A DNA stretch of 64,000 bases, from NCBI GenBank assembly GCA_963510375.1, contig CAUPES010000006.1, forward strand, positions 1-64,000, in the 5' to 3' direction. This stretch comes from Fastidiosipila sp963510375. Its GTDB lineage: Bacteria; Bacillota; Clostridia; Saccharofermentanales; Fastidiosipilaceae. This document shows positions 43,201-52,147 of this stretch, in pieces. Both the position numbers and the translations under genes were made by a program. Below the pieces are notes generated by a model, which saw nothing but the letters and a program-made list of their open reading frames with translations, did no database searches and was not told where the DNA came from. Within the stretch, counting starts at the first letter, position 1; each line of letters starts with the position of its first letter.

Positions 43201-43942
43201 CATCCAATACCATGTGCTCAGGTTTATTTTCTGAACGGCTAAAAGCTTCCATTACTTCCAAACGTTTTACTAAACGTACTCTCTTTTGGCCTTTGCTTTC
43301 TTTAATTTCACTACGTAGTTCTTCAGTTTCTTTGTTTACATCGATTTGTGCTAATAGTTCTTGAATTGATTCTGCACCCATACCAGCGCGGAAAGAATCA
43401 CGACCGAACTTACGTACTGTTTCTTGATAATCAGCCTCTGAAATAATTTGTTTTTCTTTTAAGCCAGTCTTACCTGGGTCTAAAACAATATAGTTTGCAA
43501 AGTATAGAACACGCTCAAGTTGACGTGGAGATAAGTCTAGCATTAATGCCATACGACTTGGAATTCCACGGAAGTACCAAATGTGTGATACTGGGGCTGC
43601 TAATTTGATGTGACCCATTCTCTCACGTCTTACTTTTGACTTGGTTACTTCAACACCACATTTATCACAGACAATTCCTCTATAACGAATTTTCTTGTAT
43701 TTTCCACAGTGACATTCGTAGTCTTTTGCAGGACCGAAAATTCTTTCACAGAAGAGACCATCTTTTTCTGGTTTTAAAGTTCTATAGTTAATAGTTTCAG
43801 GTTTTTTGACTTCACCGTGTGACCATTGCAAAATTTGCTCAGGAGAAGCTAATCTAATATCAATGGACTCAAACTCTAAGTTTTCTTCTTTATCTTTATT
43901 TACTTTTTTGTTATCTCTCTCAACAAGTCTTAAATCAGCCAT
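40289..43942 (-). CDS. rpoC: DNA-directed RNA polymerase subunit beta'
   Basis: The 1217-residue catalytic subunit of RNA polymerase. It has the N-terminal zinc site (CHCGKYKKIRYRGIVCDKCG, about residues 75-94) and the active-site NADFDGDQMAVH with three Mg-binding aspartates (about 468). The bridge-helix/trigger-loop region includes GARGSMSQIKQLAGMRG. The second zinc cluster is CEAKHGVCAKCYG. Length and domain order are those of Firmicutes. It follows rpoB by 35 bases and ends in its own terminator. Confidence 0.98.
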   Translation of the reverse strand: MADLRLVERDNKKVNKDKEENLEFESIDIRLASPEQILQWSHGEVKKPETINYRTLKPEKDGLFCERIFGPAKDYECHCGKYKKIRYRGIVCDKCGVEVTKSKVRRERMGHIKLAAPVSHIWYFRGIPSRMALMLDLSPRQLERVLYFANYIVLDPGKTGLKEKQIISEADYQETVRKFGRDSFRAGMGAESIQELLAQIDVNKETEELRSEIKESKGQKRVRLVKRLEVMEAFSRSENKPEHMVLDVLPVLPPELRPMVQLDGGRFATSDLNDLYRRVINRNNRLNKLLQLGAPEIIIRNEKRMLQEAVDSLIDNGRRGRAVAGAGNRALKSLSELLKGKQGRFRQNLLGKRVDYSGRSVIVIGPELKMHQCGLPTEMAIELFKPFVMSRLMEEGYAHNIKTAKTLVERGDDVVWDILAEVIQDHPVMLNRAPTLHRLGIQAFEPVLVQGKAIKLHPLACTAFNADFDGDQMAVHVPLSAEAKAECRFLMLHSTNLLKPQDGKPVTVPTQDMVLGLYYLTIDQENCKGDGKVFTSLDEAEMAYDKGDLELHSTITVRFDGGKKFGKNIYHRVTSTYGRFLFNKIIPQNLGYVDRTVPEHEFDLEVDEVVDKTKLGNIIERLIRYNGLTKTASILDDIKKLGYHFATKSGISISVFDMEVPGVKQEYLKKAEEKVEFINKQHQRGLLNEDGRSQATIQVWTKTTDDITEALKVNMDRYNSIAMMSQSGARGSMSQIKQLAGMRGNVSDTSGKTIEIPIKSNLREGMNILEFFISSHGARKALSDTALKTADSGYLTRRLVDVAQDIIITQVDCGSEDSVTMTALTSGSGASKRVISTLADRIVGRYAAEDIIDPETGEVICNANKLITNKKAEKVELTEIEAVKIRSVLTCEAKHGVCAKCYGTNLATGSKAEIGESVGIMAAQSIGEPGTQLTMRTFHTGGIALSGEDITQGLPRVEELFEARKPKGQAIMSQTAGIVSIKDSSKRKTEVEVTDAEGKVKKYNVPYGSTLLIEEGDSIEAGDLITEGSINPHDIMNVSGVAGVARYITSEVIKVYNNNGIDINDKHVEIICRQMMRKVRVNEAGDTDLPTGGVVDIFKFREENARVNNEGGEIAEGERLLLGITKASLATESWLSAASFQETTRVLTDVAVKGKRDELIGLKENVIIGTLIPAGTGLAYYRNLTPVSVIEENKEILENVLHDAEELEDTDSEKVIN

Positions 43943-43977
43943 TATTTATTTTCCTTTCACTCTAATTTAGCAGAGTC

Positions 43978-46900
43978 TTAATTATCTGAATCGGAGTCAT
44001 TGCCGATAGAGCTAATCAATTCGCGTAATTTATTAGTGTCATAGTTGATGTTTGGGTTTAAATCACTTTCGTCAACTTCTTCTTTCAAAGCGACTTCTTT
44101 ATCTTGATAATAAACTCTAACATCCAAGCTTAAACTGCGCATTTCTTGGATCAAGACCTTGAAGGACTCTGGAATTCCTGGATCAGGAATATTCTCGCCC
44201 TTAACGATAGCCTCATATGTCTTAGTACGACCTTGAACATCGTCAGACTTAACAGTTAAGATTTCACGTAATGTATAGGCTGCTCCATAAGCTTGAAGTG
44301 CCCAAACCTCCATCTCACCGAAACGTTGACCACCGAATTGAGCTTTACCACCCAATGGTTGTTGTGTAACTAATGAGTATGGACCAATTGCTCTTGCGTG
44401 AATCTTGTCGTCGACTAAGTGGTGTAACTTCAAGTAATACATGACACCAACTGTTACATCGTTGTCAAATCTCTCACCTGTACGACCATCGTATACGACA
44501 GATTTACCGTTGCTTTGGATACCGTATTCTTCAAGAATTTCTTGAATATCATGCTCATCTGCACCATCAAATACTGGAGTTGCAACTTTAAATCCGGCTT
44601 TCTTAGCAGCCATTCCCAAGTGAACTTCTAGCAACTGACCAATGTTCATACGTGAAGGAACACCGAGTGGGTTTAAAACTATATCTAGTGGTGTACCATC
44701 CTCTAAGTATGGCATATCTTCTGAAGGTAAAATTCTAGAAACAACACCTTTGTTACCGTGTCTACCAGCCATCTTATCACCGACTGAAATCTTACGTTTT
44801 TGAGCAATATATACTCTAACTAATTCGTTTACACCGTTACGTAGTTCATCACCGTTTTCACGTGAAAATTCTTTGATATCGACAACAACACCACTTGTAC
44901 CGTGAGGAACTCTTGTTGAGGTATCACGTACTTCACGAACTTTTTCACCGAAAATTGCACGGTAAAGTCTTTCTTCTGCAGTTAATTCGGTTTCACCTTT
45001 TGGAGTGATTTTACCAACAAGAATATCGCCAGCTTTAACTTCTGCACCAATTCTTACAACACCTTTTTCGTCAAGGTTGCGTAGAGCCTCGTCACCAACT
45101 TGAGGAATCTCTCTTGTGATTTCTTCTGCACCTAACTTAGTATCTCTTGCATCACATTCGTACTCTTCGATATGAATAGAGGTGTAGACATCATCCCTAA
45201 CTAGACGTTCGTTGATTAAAACAGCATCTTCGTAGTTGTAACCATCCCAGGTCATGAAACCGATTAGCATGTTTTGACCTAGTGAAAGTTCACCGTTGTC
45301 TGTTGAAGGACCGTCTGCAATTATATCTCCTGCTTCAACGTGATCACCCATTCTAACCAATGGTCTTTGGTTGATACATGTGGAGTGGTTTGATCTTTGA
45401 TATTTAGTTAATTCATAAACATCTTGTGATATTTCTGATGTTTTAATAATAATTTTGTCTGAAGCTACAAACGTAACTTCACCTGCATTCTTAGCAACGG
45501 CTACAACACCTGAGTCTTTTGCAGCTCTGTATTCCATACCCGTACCAACAATCGGTGAGTCTGGATTTACTAGAGGTACTGCCTGACGTTGCATGTTTGC
45601 ACCCATAAGAGCACGGTTAGCATCGTCATTACCTAAGAATGGAATTAATGATGTAGCAACAGAAACAACTTGTTTTGGAGATACGTCCATTAAATCAACT
45701 TTATCTACTGGTACTTCCAAGAATTTATCACGTAAACGTACTGTAATCTTGTTGTCTGTGAAAGATCCGTCTTCATTTAGAGGTTCATTTGCCATAGCAA
45801 TATAGAAGTCATCCTCTTCATCTGCTGTTAGATAGCGAACTTCTTCTGAAACAATACCTTTTTCTTTGTCATAAACTCTATAAGGCGTTTCGATAAATCC
45901 ATATTTATTAACAGTTGCATAAGTTGCCAACGAGTTTATCAATCCGATATTTGGTCCTTCTGGTGTTTCAATTGGACAAATACGTCCATAATGTGATGAG
46001 TGAACGTCACGAACTTCAAAGTTAGTACGATCTCTACTTAAACCACCTGGTCCTAAAGCTGACAAACGACGTTTGTGAGTTAATTCAGATAGTGGGTTGT
46101 GTTGATCCATAAATTGTGACAACTGTGATGAACCGAAGAATTCTTTAATTGCTGCACTAACTGGTCTTGTATTAATTAATTTCTTAGGAGTTACTTTGTC
46201 TGGATCTGAAATTGATCTCATACGGTCACGTACAACTCTCTCCATACGAGTAAATCCAATACGTAATTGGTTTTGCAACAATTCACCAACTGAACGTACT
46301 CTACGGTTACCTAAGTGGTCGATATCATCTAAGTCACCAATTCCATCATATAATCCGATTAAGTAACTTATAGAAGCAATAATATCTTCAACTGTTAAGT
46401 TTGTTGGCATTAATTGATTCTTATCTTTGCGGAACAAATCGTTAATTATTTGAGCCTGTTTATCTTCAGACTCTGCTTGTGCTTCTGCGGCAACTGCTCT
46501 TAATGCACTTGTTCTTACCATTTCGGTAATTCCAGTACCTTCAAAGTCAATTTCTTTAACTACATCTTCTGAGAAGAAGTTGCTTAAGAAAGCTTTTGCA
46601 TCAACTCTTGCATTACCAATTACACGGAATTTCTCGTCAGCTTCAGTCAATGTGTCACCAACTTTGATCATTGGAATAACGTCAACTTCATTAATACCGC
46701 TGTTTTGGATATTCCACGCTTGTTCTTCTGTAATAATTTGATCTTTTTCTGCTAAGATTTCTCCTTCTGGAGAAACAATATTGTCAACTGCCTTGTGCCC
46801 CATAATTCTACTTGCAAGAGCAAATTTACGGTTAACAGTAAAGATACCAACGTTACCAAGATCGTATCTTTGAGGATTAAAGATCATGTTATTTAATAAG

Positions 46901-47664
46901 CTTTCAGCACCTTCTGTTGAAGCTGGTTCACCTGGTCTTAATTTACGGTGTAATTCCAATAAACCTTCTTCACGGTTCGTGCTGTTATCTTTGGCTAAAG
47001 TAGCCATAATATAATCACCGTCACCAAAATTCTCGATAATCTCTGCATTTGTACCATATCCTAAAGATCTCAAGAATACTGACAATGGGAATTTACGAGT
47101 ACGGTCTATACGCATGTAAATAACATCTTTTTTATCGGTTTCATATTCTAGCCAAGCACCACGGTTTGGAATAATTTGGCAACTGTATAAATCTTTACCA
47201 CTCTTATTATTCTTTACTGGTTTGTAATATGCGCCTGGTGAACGTACTAACTGACTAATAACAACTCGCTCAGCACCATTAATGATAAATGAACCATTGT
47301 CTGTCATTAGAGGGAAATCGCCCAAGAATATTGTTTGCTCTTTGATAACTCCAGTCTTTTTATTATTAAGCTGGACTTTCATTCTCATAGGAGCTGAGTA
47401 GTTAACGTCTCTATCACGACATTCACTCATTGGGTAGTTAGGGTTATCGATATCAAATTCTGTTTCTAAAAGGTAAATTTCTAAGTCCCCTGGACCATCG
47501 TCTTTAATAGGAGAAATTGAGTCAATAACTTCTTTAATACCTTGGTCTAATAACCATTGGTAAGACTCTTTTTGAATAGAAACCAAATTTGGCATATCGG
47601 TTGCTTCATGTAATTTTGCATATGACATGCGCTCAGCACGTCCAAATTTCTCGGGATGCAACAT
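43978..47664 (-). CDS. rpoB: DNA-directed RNA polymerase subunit beta
   Basis: A 1228-residue RNA polymerase subunit. The rifampicin-binding region is visible as SSQLSQFMDQHNPLSELTHK and RRLSALGPGG. It keeps the Asp, His and Ser residues whose changes confer resistance, so the drug site looks wild type. The C-terminal GGKAQFGGQRFGEMEVWALQ clamp region is intact, as are MAGRHGNKGV and the flap. In many bacteria rpoB follows rplKAJL; here it has its own promoter and is preceded by a foldase gene. The leader is about 240 nt. It starts at 47664 after GAAGAGGTG. Confidence 0.98.
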   Translation of the reverse strand: MLHPEKFGRAERMSYAKLHEATDMPNLVSIQKESYQWLLDQGIKEVIDSISPIKDDGPGDLEIYLLETEFDIDNPNYPMSECRDRDVNYSAPMRMKVQLNNKKTGVIKEQTIFLGDFPLMTDNGSFIINGAERVVISQLVRSPGAYYKPVKNNKSGKDLYSCQIIPNRGAWLEYETDKKDVIYMRIDRTRKFPLSVFLRSLGYGTNAEIIENFGDGDYIMATLAKDNSTNREEGLLELHRKLRPGEPASTEGAESLLNNMIFNPQRYDLGNVGIFTVNRKFALASRIMGHKAVDNIVSPEGEILAEKDQIITEEQAWNIQNSGINEVDVIPMIKVGDTLTEADEKFRVIGNARVDAKAFLSNFFSEDVVKEIDFEGTGITEMVRTSALRAVAAEAQAESEDKQAQIINDLFRKDKNQLMPTNLTVEDIIASISYLIGLYDGIGDLDDIDHLGNRRVRSVGELLQNQLRIGFTRMERVVRDRMRSISDPDKVTPKKLINTRPVSAAIKEFFGSSQLSQFMDQHNPLSELTHKRRLSALGPGGLSRDRTNFEVRDVHSSHYGRICPIETPEGPNIGLINSLATYATVNKYGFIETPYRVYDKEKGIVSEEVRYLTADEEDDFYIAMANEPLNEDGSFTDNKITVRLRDKFLEVPVDKVDLMDVSPKQVVSVATSLIPFLGNDDANRALMGANMQRQAVPLVNPDSPIVGTGMEYRAAKDSGVVAVAKNAGEVTFVASDKIIIKTSEISQDVYELTKYQRSNHSTCINQRPLVRMGDHVEAGDIIADGPSTDNGELSLGQNMLIGFMTWDGYNYEDAVLINERLVRDDVYTSIHIEEYECDARDTKLGAEEITREIPQVGDEALRNLDEKGVVRIGAEVKAGDILVGKITPKGETELTAEERLYRAIFGEKVREVRDTSTRVPHGTSGVVVDIKEFSRENGDELRNGVNELVRVYIAQKRKISVGDKMAGRHGNKGVVSRILPSEDMPYLEDGTPLDIVLNPLGVPSRMNIGQLLEVHLGMAAKKAGFKVATPVFDGADEHDIQEILEEYGIQSNGKSVVYDGRTGERFDNDVTVGVMYYLKLHHLVDDKIHARAIGPYSLVTQQPLGGKAQFGGQRFGEMEVWALQAYGAAYTLREILTVKSDDVQGRTKTYEAIVKGENIPDPGIPESFKVLIQEMRSLSLDVRVYYQDKEVALKEEVDESDLNPNINYDTNKLRELISSIGNDSDSDN

Positions 47665-47773
47665 AATTAAGATTCACCTCTTCGTCTGTATTATGAGTTT
47701 TAAACTGTAAGCATGACATTTCTAGTAATTTTATAAGTCATATTTATAAATTTTGATTTGCTTATCATGCAAA

Positions 47774-47799
47774 TACATTTGACTTTTACATTTGACTTT
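47774..47799 (-). repeat. 13-bp tandem repeat in the rpoB leader
   Basis: Two exact adjacent copies of TACATTTGACTTT (47774-47786, 47787-47799). On the mRNA strand this gives AAAGTCAAATGTA twice. The GTCAAA cores are 7 bases apart, so they do not match the CtsR box spacing. Confidence 0.6.
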
Positions 47800-47909
47800 A
47801 ATCGGATAAAGGTCTATATCGCACAATTTGCAATTATGCAAGTAGTAATTTATCCCAAAAATCTAAAAATAAGCACGCAAAAGCCTAAAAACTCATTAAG
47901 CGTTTTTAC

Positions 47910-47939
47910 ATGATAGCACCCCAAAAGCCGTCAGGTCAA
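47910..47939 (-). promoter_or_regulatory. rpoB promoter
   Basis: TTGACC (47934-47939), an 18-base spacer and TATCAT (47910-47915), with an extended -10 TGC immediately before the -10. It gives a leader of about 240 nt before the rpoB ATG. Confidence 0.7.
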
Positions 47940-48094
47940 CGTTTACGGGAGTTTGCGCCTATTTTTCTATATTTTAGAGATTTTTCCATTTCAGGTGATG
48001 AATTTTCTACTTATTGCACAAATCAGTTTAGCAAATTGCTAATTTATTGAATTTTTAGAGATTTTTCAAAAATATTACTTTTTAATACAACAAA

Positions 48095-48117
48095 TGCCGA
48101 GTTTTATTCACTCGGCA
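48095..48117 (-). terminator. Terminator of the foldase gene
   Basis: An 8-bp stem TGCCGAGT/ACTCGGCA with a 7-base loop. The T-run on the minus strand is short (TTTGTTG), so termination may be partial. Confidence 0.6.
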
Positions 48118-48171
48118 CTTCATTGTTCTAAATATTTTTTATCTTTTCAATTATAAAAAGTTAAACGTTAC

Positions 48172-49755
48172 CTACCTCTTTGCAAACCAGTATCCAGGAT
48201 ATACAGGTTTAACTTGGTTTTCTGGAGCTTCAGTTAATTTCTTAAGATCTTCTTCAGATTTCTTCATTTGTAGTGCACTTATAATTTGATGATCTTTACT
48301 TGTAACATCTTTTTTGGCAACTACATGTACTACATATATAAATGTATCTGTTTCGATTAACTCTGTTTTTCCTGTTTGTGCTTCAGGAGATAGTACAAAA
48401 TCTAAAACTTTTTTCTGTAATTTTGCTTCATTCTTAGCATCAACGTTTTCGTATTTCATAGATTTACTTTGTGAAAGCTTACCTGAATTTTTTTTATCTT
48501 TAGCTTCTTCATCAAACTTTTTGAAATCTGCCTCACTATTAATTGCTTTTGTCATTGCTACAGCATTATTCTTAACAGTTTTCTTTTGTTCTTCAGTTAT
48601 CTCATTACCTTTTGCATCATACAAGCTGAATCTTGAAACTCTGATATCAGCAACTTTTCTTGTATCTTCATTTTTTTCACCAAATTTGAGGATTTGGTAA
48701 TTATCTCCAATTTCAAAATATTTGACATCTCCAGCTTTTCTATCTTTTGCTGTTAACCAATCTAAAATATCTTTGTTTCCAATATTTGCTAAATTAACAT
48801 TCTCTTGCAATGTGAGATCTTCTTTAGCTTTTTGTAGTTTTTCTTTAATCTTGCTATCTGCTGTCATTTCAATTGCTACATTTTTGAAATCTTCGCCTTT
48901 GCTAATTTTTTCTACAGCAGATTTTGCTTTTCTTTCTGATTCTTCTTTAGCTTTTTTCAATTCCGCAGAGGTTAAAGCTTTGCCCTTAGAATCCTTGGTC
49001 TTAGTTGTAACTTGGAAGCTATTAAAAGTAACTAGATCATATTTATTTAAGTTTTTATTATACTCTTTATCAATTTCTTCTTGAGTGACTTCATAAGTTG
49101 AAGGTTTCTTCTTTGCAAAGTCAATAGCTATCTTGTTTTTAATCATTAATTTACGCAAGGCTTCAACGCTCATACCTTTGCCATAGAGATTTTCAAGATA
49201 AATTTCAAAGTTCAAAGGTGAACCTGTTTGCTTTTTCATATTCTCTATGTAAGTATCAATTTCTTTGATACTTTCTTCAGAAAGTTTATATCCAGACTTA
49301 ACAGCTTCTTGGTAAAGCAAATTAATTTGTTGCACATTCTTATTTGCTGTTTTTTCAAAGAATTCGCCCCAAGTTAGCTTCTCTTTTGTTGCAGCAGATG
49401 AATCAGCTCTCTTATCTAATAAACCACCTTTACCAAAGTATCTAGTATACGTGCTTACTAGATTATTATAGTTGTAGTTATATTCATTAATACTTACATT
49501 ATTACCCGCAACAGTTAATGCATTTAAGTTTCTTTGAATTACACCTGTTTGCCATAGAATTGTAATAACAATTGCAACTACCGCTAACAAAGCCAAGACA
49601 GCAGTTAGTATCTTTTTGCCTAGTTTGGAGTTAGTTTTATGAGGTTTGTGTGAACCATCACGATTCTTTTGTGCCTCTAGTCTTGCTTCTTTCTCTGCTC
49701 TAGCTTTTTCGGCCTTGCTATCAAATTCTGTTTGCATATCATCTTTTTTCGCCAT
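48172..49755 (-). CDS. Membrane-anchored SurA/PrsA-like foldase
   Basis: A 527-residue protein. A highly charged cytoplasmic tail (1-46) and one membrane helix (about 48-70, KILTAVLALLAVVAIVITIL) come first. An external part follows, with a SurA-N-like helical chaperone region (about 75-215) and a mostly helical and Lys-rich remainder. The PPIase parvulin core is not clearly recognisable, so it may act as a chaperone rather than an isomerase. It probably helps fold exported proteins at the membrane surface. It is anchored by a helix, unlike the lipid-anchored PrsA of Bacillus. It starts at 49755 and has its own terminator. Confidence 0.78.
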   Translation of the reverse strand: MAKKDDMQTEFDSKAEKARAEKEARLEAQKNRDGSHKPHKTNSKLGKKILTAVLALLAVVAIVITILWQTGVIQRNLNALTVAGNNVSINEYNYNYNNLVSTYTRYFGKGGLLDKRADSSAATKEKLTWGEFFEKTANKNVQQINLLYQEAVKSGYKLSEESIKEIDTYIENMKKQTGSPLNFEIYLENLYGKGMSVEALRKLMIKNKIAIDFAKKKPSTYEVTQEEIDKEYNKNLNKYDLVTFNSFQVTTKTKDSKGKALTSAELKKAKEESERKAKSAVEKISKGEDFKNVAIEMTADSKIKEKLQKAKEDLTLQENVNLANIGNKDILDWLTAKDRKAGDVKYFEIGDNYQILKFGEKNEDTRKVADIRVSRFSLYDAKGNEITEEQKKTVKNNAVAMTKAINSEADFKKFDEEAKDKKNSGKLSQSKSMKYENVDAKNEAKLQKKVLDFVLSPEAQTGKTELIETDTFIYVVHVVAKKDVTSKDHQIISALQMKKSEEDLKKLTEAPENQVKPVYPGYWFAKR

Positions 49756-49939
49756 AAATTGATTCCAACTTTCCTCTTATCAATACAAATATTTTTAGTC
49801 ATTATAGTACATCAACTTTATTAAAATAAGTAAATTTTCCATTATTAATTATTACCTATTTTTTAATAACAACTATAAACTTACATTTTTAGCTTCACAT
49901 TGATGCTTTAATCTTACTCTCAACATCTCTAGTAAACTA

Positions 49940-51553
49940 TTAATCTTGCTCCGCATCAAAGTCTAAATCATCAAAGTTATCTTCATCTTTATCGCCTGAC
50001 TTAACATCATATAGCTCTTGACGTAACTTCTCACGCTCTTCCTCAGCTCTATGTTTCTCTTCTTCCTCTCGTTTACGCTCATCTTCAAGATATTTTCTAG
50101 CAGAGCTAGTAATTTCTAACTCGATTTTATCAATACGTTTATCATCCATGGATAAAACTCTGAAAATCATATTTTTGTAGGCAACTTCAACTTCCTCATC
50201 ATCATCAGGAATTTTTCCTAATAGAGCCAAGATTAAACCAGCAATTGTATCGTAGTCATATTCTTTGTCTTCACTATCATCTGGGAAATACGCTTGCGGC
50301 AGAACTCTCATAATTTCTTCGGGAGTTGCCATACCAGAAACCTGATATTTGTTCTTACCAACCTTATGAATTCCAAAATCTTCTTCGTCATATTCGTCTT
50401 GTATATTACCAACTATTTCTTCCAATAAGTCCTCTATGGTAACAATACCTGCCGTACCACCGTACTCATCTACTACAACGGCAATTGAAACGTGGTTGTT
50501 TTGCATCTCTTGCAATAGCTCATTCGTATGTTTACTCTCAGGTACCCAATAGGCTTGACGAATAATTTTTCTGAAATCAAAATTATCACTCAACTCAGAA
50601 TTGGAAAATTGATCATTATTCTTTGGATCGTTATTTGTTGTCAAGAAATACAAAAGGTCTTTCAAGTGCAGTGTTCCTATAATATTATCGATATCGTCTT
50701 CGTAAACAGGAATCCTACTGTATTTCTCATGGACAACGGCATTAATGACCTCTTCTAATGATAAATCTATATCAAGTGCAAAAACATTAGTTCTATGAGT
50801 CATAATCTCTGAAACCTCTTTGTCATCAAAGTCAAAGATATTAACAATCATTTCACTCTCTGTATCTAAGATACTTCCACTTCTCTTACCTTGATCTAAT
50901 ATCATTCTGATTTCTTCTTCAGAGGCAACATCCTGGTTAGCTTCAGGATCAATTTTGAAAAGTCTTAGCAACAAATTGACAGATTTATTTATCATCCATG
51001 TAAATGGTTTAAAAACTATTTCAATTCCTCTAAGAATTGAAACTACAGAAAGCGCAAATTTCTCAGGATTGGCAAGAGCTATTTGCTTAGGAACCATTTC
51101 ACCAACTACTATGGAAAGATAAGAAATTATTAATGTAACAAGTACCAAAGACAAAGTGTATACAACTTCACTCGGACCATTTGGTTGAATTACTTTAGCT
51201 AGTCGACCTGCAAAACTCTCACCTGCAAAAGAACTGGATAAAAATCCAGCAAAAGTTATACCAACTTGAATAACTGATAAAAAATTTCCTGAATCCTCAA
51301 TAAAGCGTAGTAAAAGCTTAGCCTTTTTATTTCCACGTTCAGCTTCACCTAAAATTCTGTTGTCATTTGCAGAGACTACAGCCATCTCTGAGGCTGCAAA
51401 GAAACCATTAATTAACAATAAAATAAAGACTACTAGAAATTCTCCCCATATACTGTCTCCATTTACAACAGTACTAATAGGTTTTCCAGTTTGAGCGAAT
51501 ACGCTCAATTTACTTGGTAAATCAATTAAGCTACACAACCAGGGGTCTTCCAC
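49940..51553 (-). CDS. CNNM/HlyC-type membrane protein with CBS pair and CorC domain
   Basis: A 537-residue protein of the DUF21-CBS-CorC_HlyC family, linked to Mg or Co efflux. It has four hydrophobic segments of the CNNM domain (about 35-200, including NGFFAASEMAVVSAN and VVGEMVPKQIALANPEK). A CBS pair follows (about 215-370, EIMTHRTNVFALDI to VVVDEYGGTAGIVTIEDLLEEIVG). The C-terminal CorC domain (about 385-480) comes next, then an acidic, Glu/Arg-rich tail. The start is a GTG at 51553, with AGGAGG ten bases upstream; no closer ATG fits. It stands alone, bounded by long AT-rich spacers. Confidence 0.9.
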   Translation of the reverse strand: MEDPWLCSLIDLPSKLSVFAQTGKPISTVVNGDSIWGEFLVVFILLLINGFFAASEMAVVSANDNRILGEAERGNKKAKLLLRFIEDSGNFLSVIQVGITFAGFLSSSFAGESFAGRLAKVIQPNGPSEVVYTLSLVLVTLIISYLSIVVGEMVPKQIALANPEKFALSVVSILRGIEIVFKPFTWMINKSVNLLLRLFKIDPEANQDVASEEEIRMILDQGKRSGSILDTESEMIVNIFDFDDKEVSEIMTHRTNVFALDIDLSLEEVINAVVHEKYSRIPVYEDDIDNIIGTLHLKDLLYFLTTNNDPKNNDQFSNSELSDNFDFRKIIRQAYWVPESKHTNELLQEMQNNHVSIAVVVDEYGGTAGIVTIEDLLEEIVGNIQDEYDEEDFGIHKVGKNKYQVSGMATPEEIMRVLPQAYFPDDSEDKEYDYDTIAGLILALLGKIPDDDEEVEVAYKNMIFRVLSMDDKRIDKIELEITSSARKYLEDERKREEEEKHRAEEEREKLRQELYDVKSGDKDEDNFDDLDFDAEQD

Positions 51554-52147
51554 TTATTTTATTCCTCCTAGAATACAATGAAAAATTGAGATTTTAATTA
51601 TGTACCTTTAACTTTTAACTTTTTTAACTTTCATTCAGTTTTAAAGGTTTTTAAATTAAAATCCCAGATATTGTTTAGATTAATTTATTGCTACTATTGT
51701 AGCTTTAAACATAGGTATAAAGCAAATTAATTTATTAATTTTTAAGATTATTGTGTAATTTTGTTGACTTTTATTTAAATTTACAAAATTTTAGATTGAT
51801 ACATTATTAATTGCTATTAAGTCAAATAAGTTAATTTAAAAAATATATAATCCTTAGAGGCTTTCAAATTATAAAAATTTAACTATTGAACTTTATTCTA
51901 CATCTTATTACCAACAAATTTAATAATTTGTTACCAAACAAATACATTTAAGGTTTTATTTTTTAGTATATTCTAAGCTTTTCGTGCTATTTTTTACCAA
52001 CTCGCTTGTGCTTGTTGTCAACACATTGGTTACGTTGGTAATAATAAAATTTAATTTAAAACTTAATATAAATTAATATTGATAAAACAAAAATCTTATT
52101 ATAAACTATATCTAATCTAATAAGCAGATTAATTATCGGAGGTATTT
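51554..52147. other. AT-rich spacer with repeated TTACCAAC motifs
   Basis: About 590 bases without a gene. It contains four copies of an 8-bp motif: TTACCAAC at 51908-51915, TTACCAAA at 51931-51938, TTACCAAC at 51994-52001 and GTTGGTAA (opposite strand) at 52034-52041. All lie 100-240 bases before the HTH/coiled-coil gene. They may be binding sites of that or another regulator. No RNA gene or frame with a ribosome-binding site was seen. Confidence 0.45.

Larger units (their letters stand above)
47665..48171. other. rpoB promoter and leader region
   Basis: About 500 bases without a gene. On the minus strand it contains the rpoB promoter (47910-47939), a leader with a 13-bp tandem repeat (47774-47799), and at the right end the terminator of the foldase gene (48095-48117). 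Bases 47940-48090 are AT-rich with nothing recognised. Confidence 0.5.

Noticed and set aside
44855..44868. Perfect palindrome TTTTCACGTGAAAA as a second parS site
   Set aside because: It lies within rpoB coding sequence encoding a conserved peptide stretch (FSRENG), and the outer G/C positions of the parS core are not matched. It could be chance.
47774..47799. Tandem GTCAAA-containing repeat as a CtsR operator for rpoB
   Set aside because: The GTCAAA units are spaced 7 bases apart, not the 4 bases required in the confirmed-type boxes at 37741-37811.
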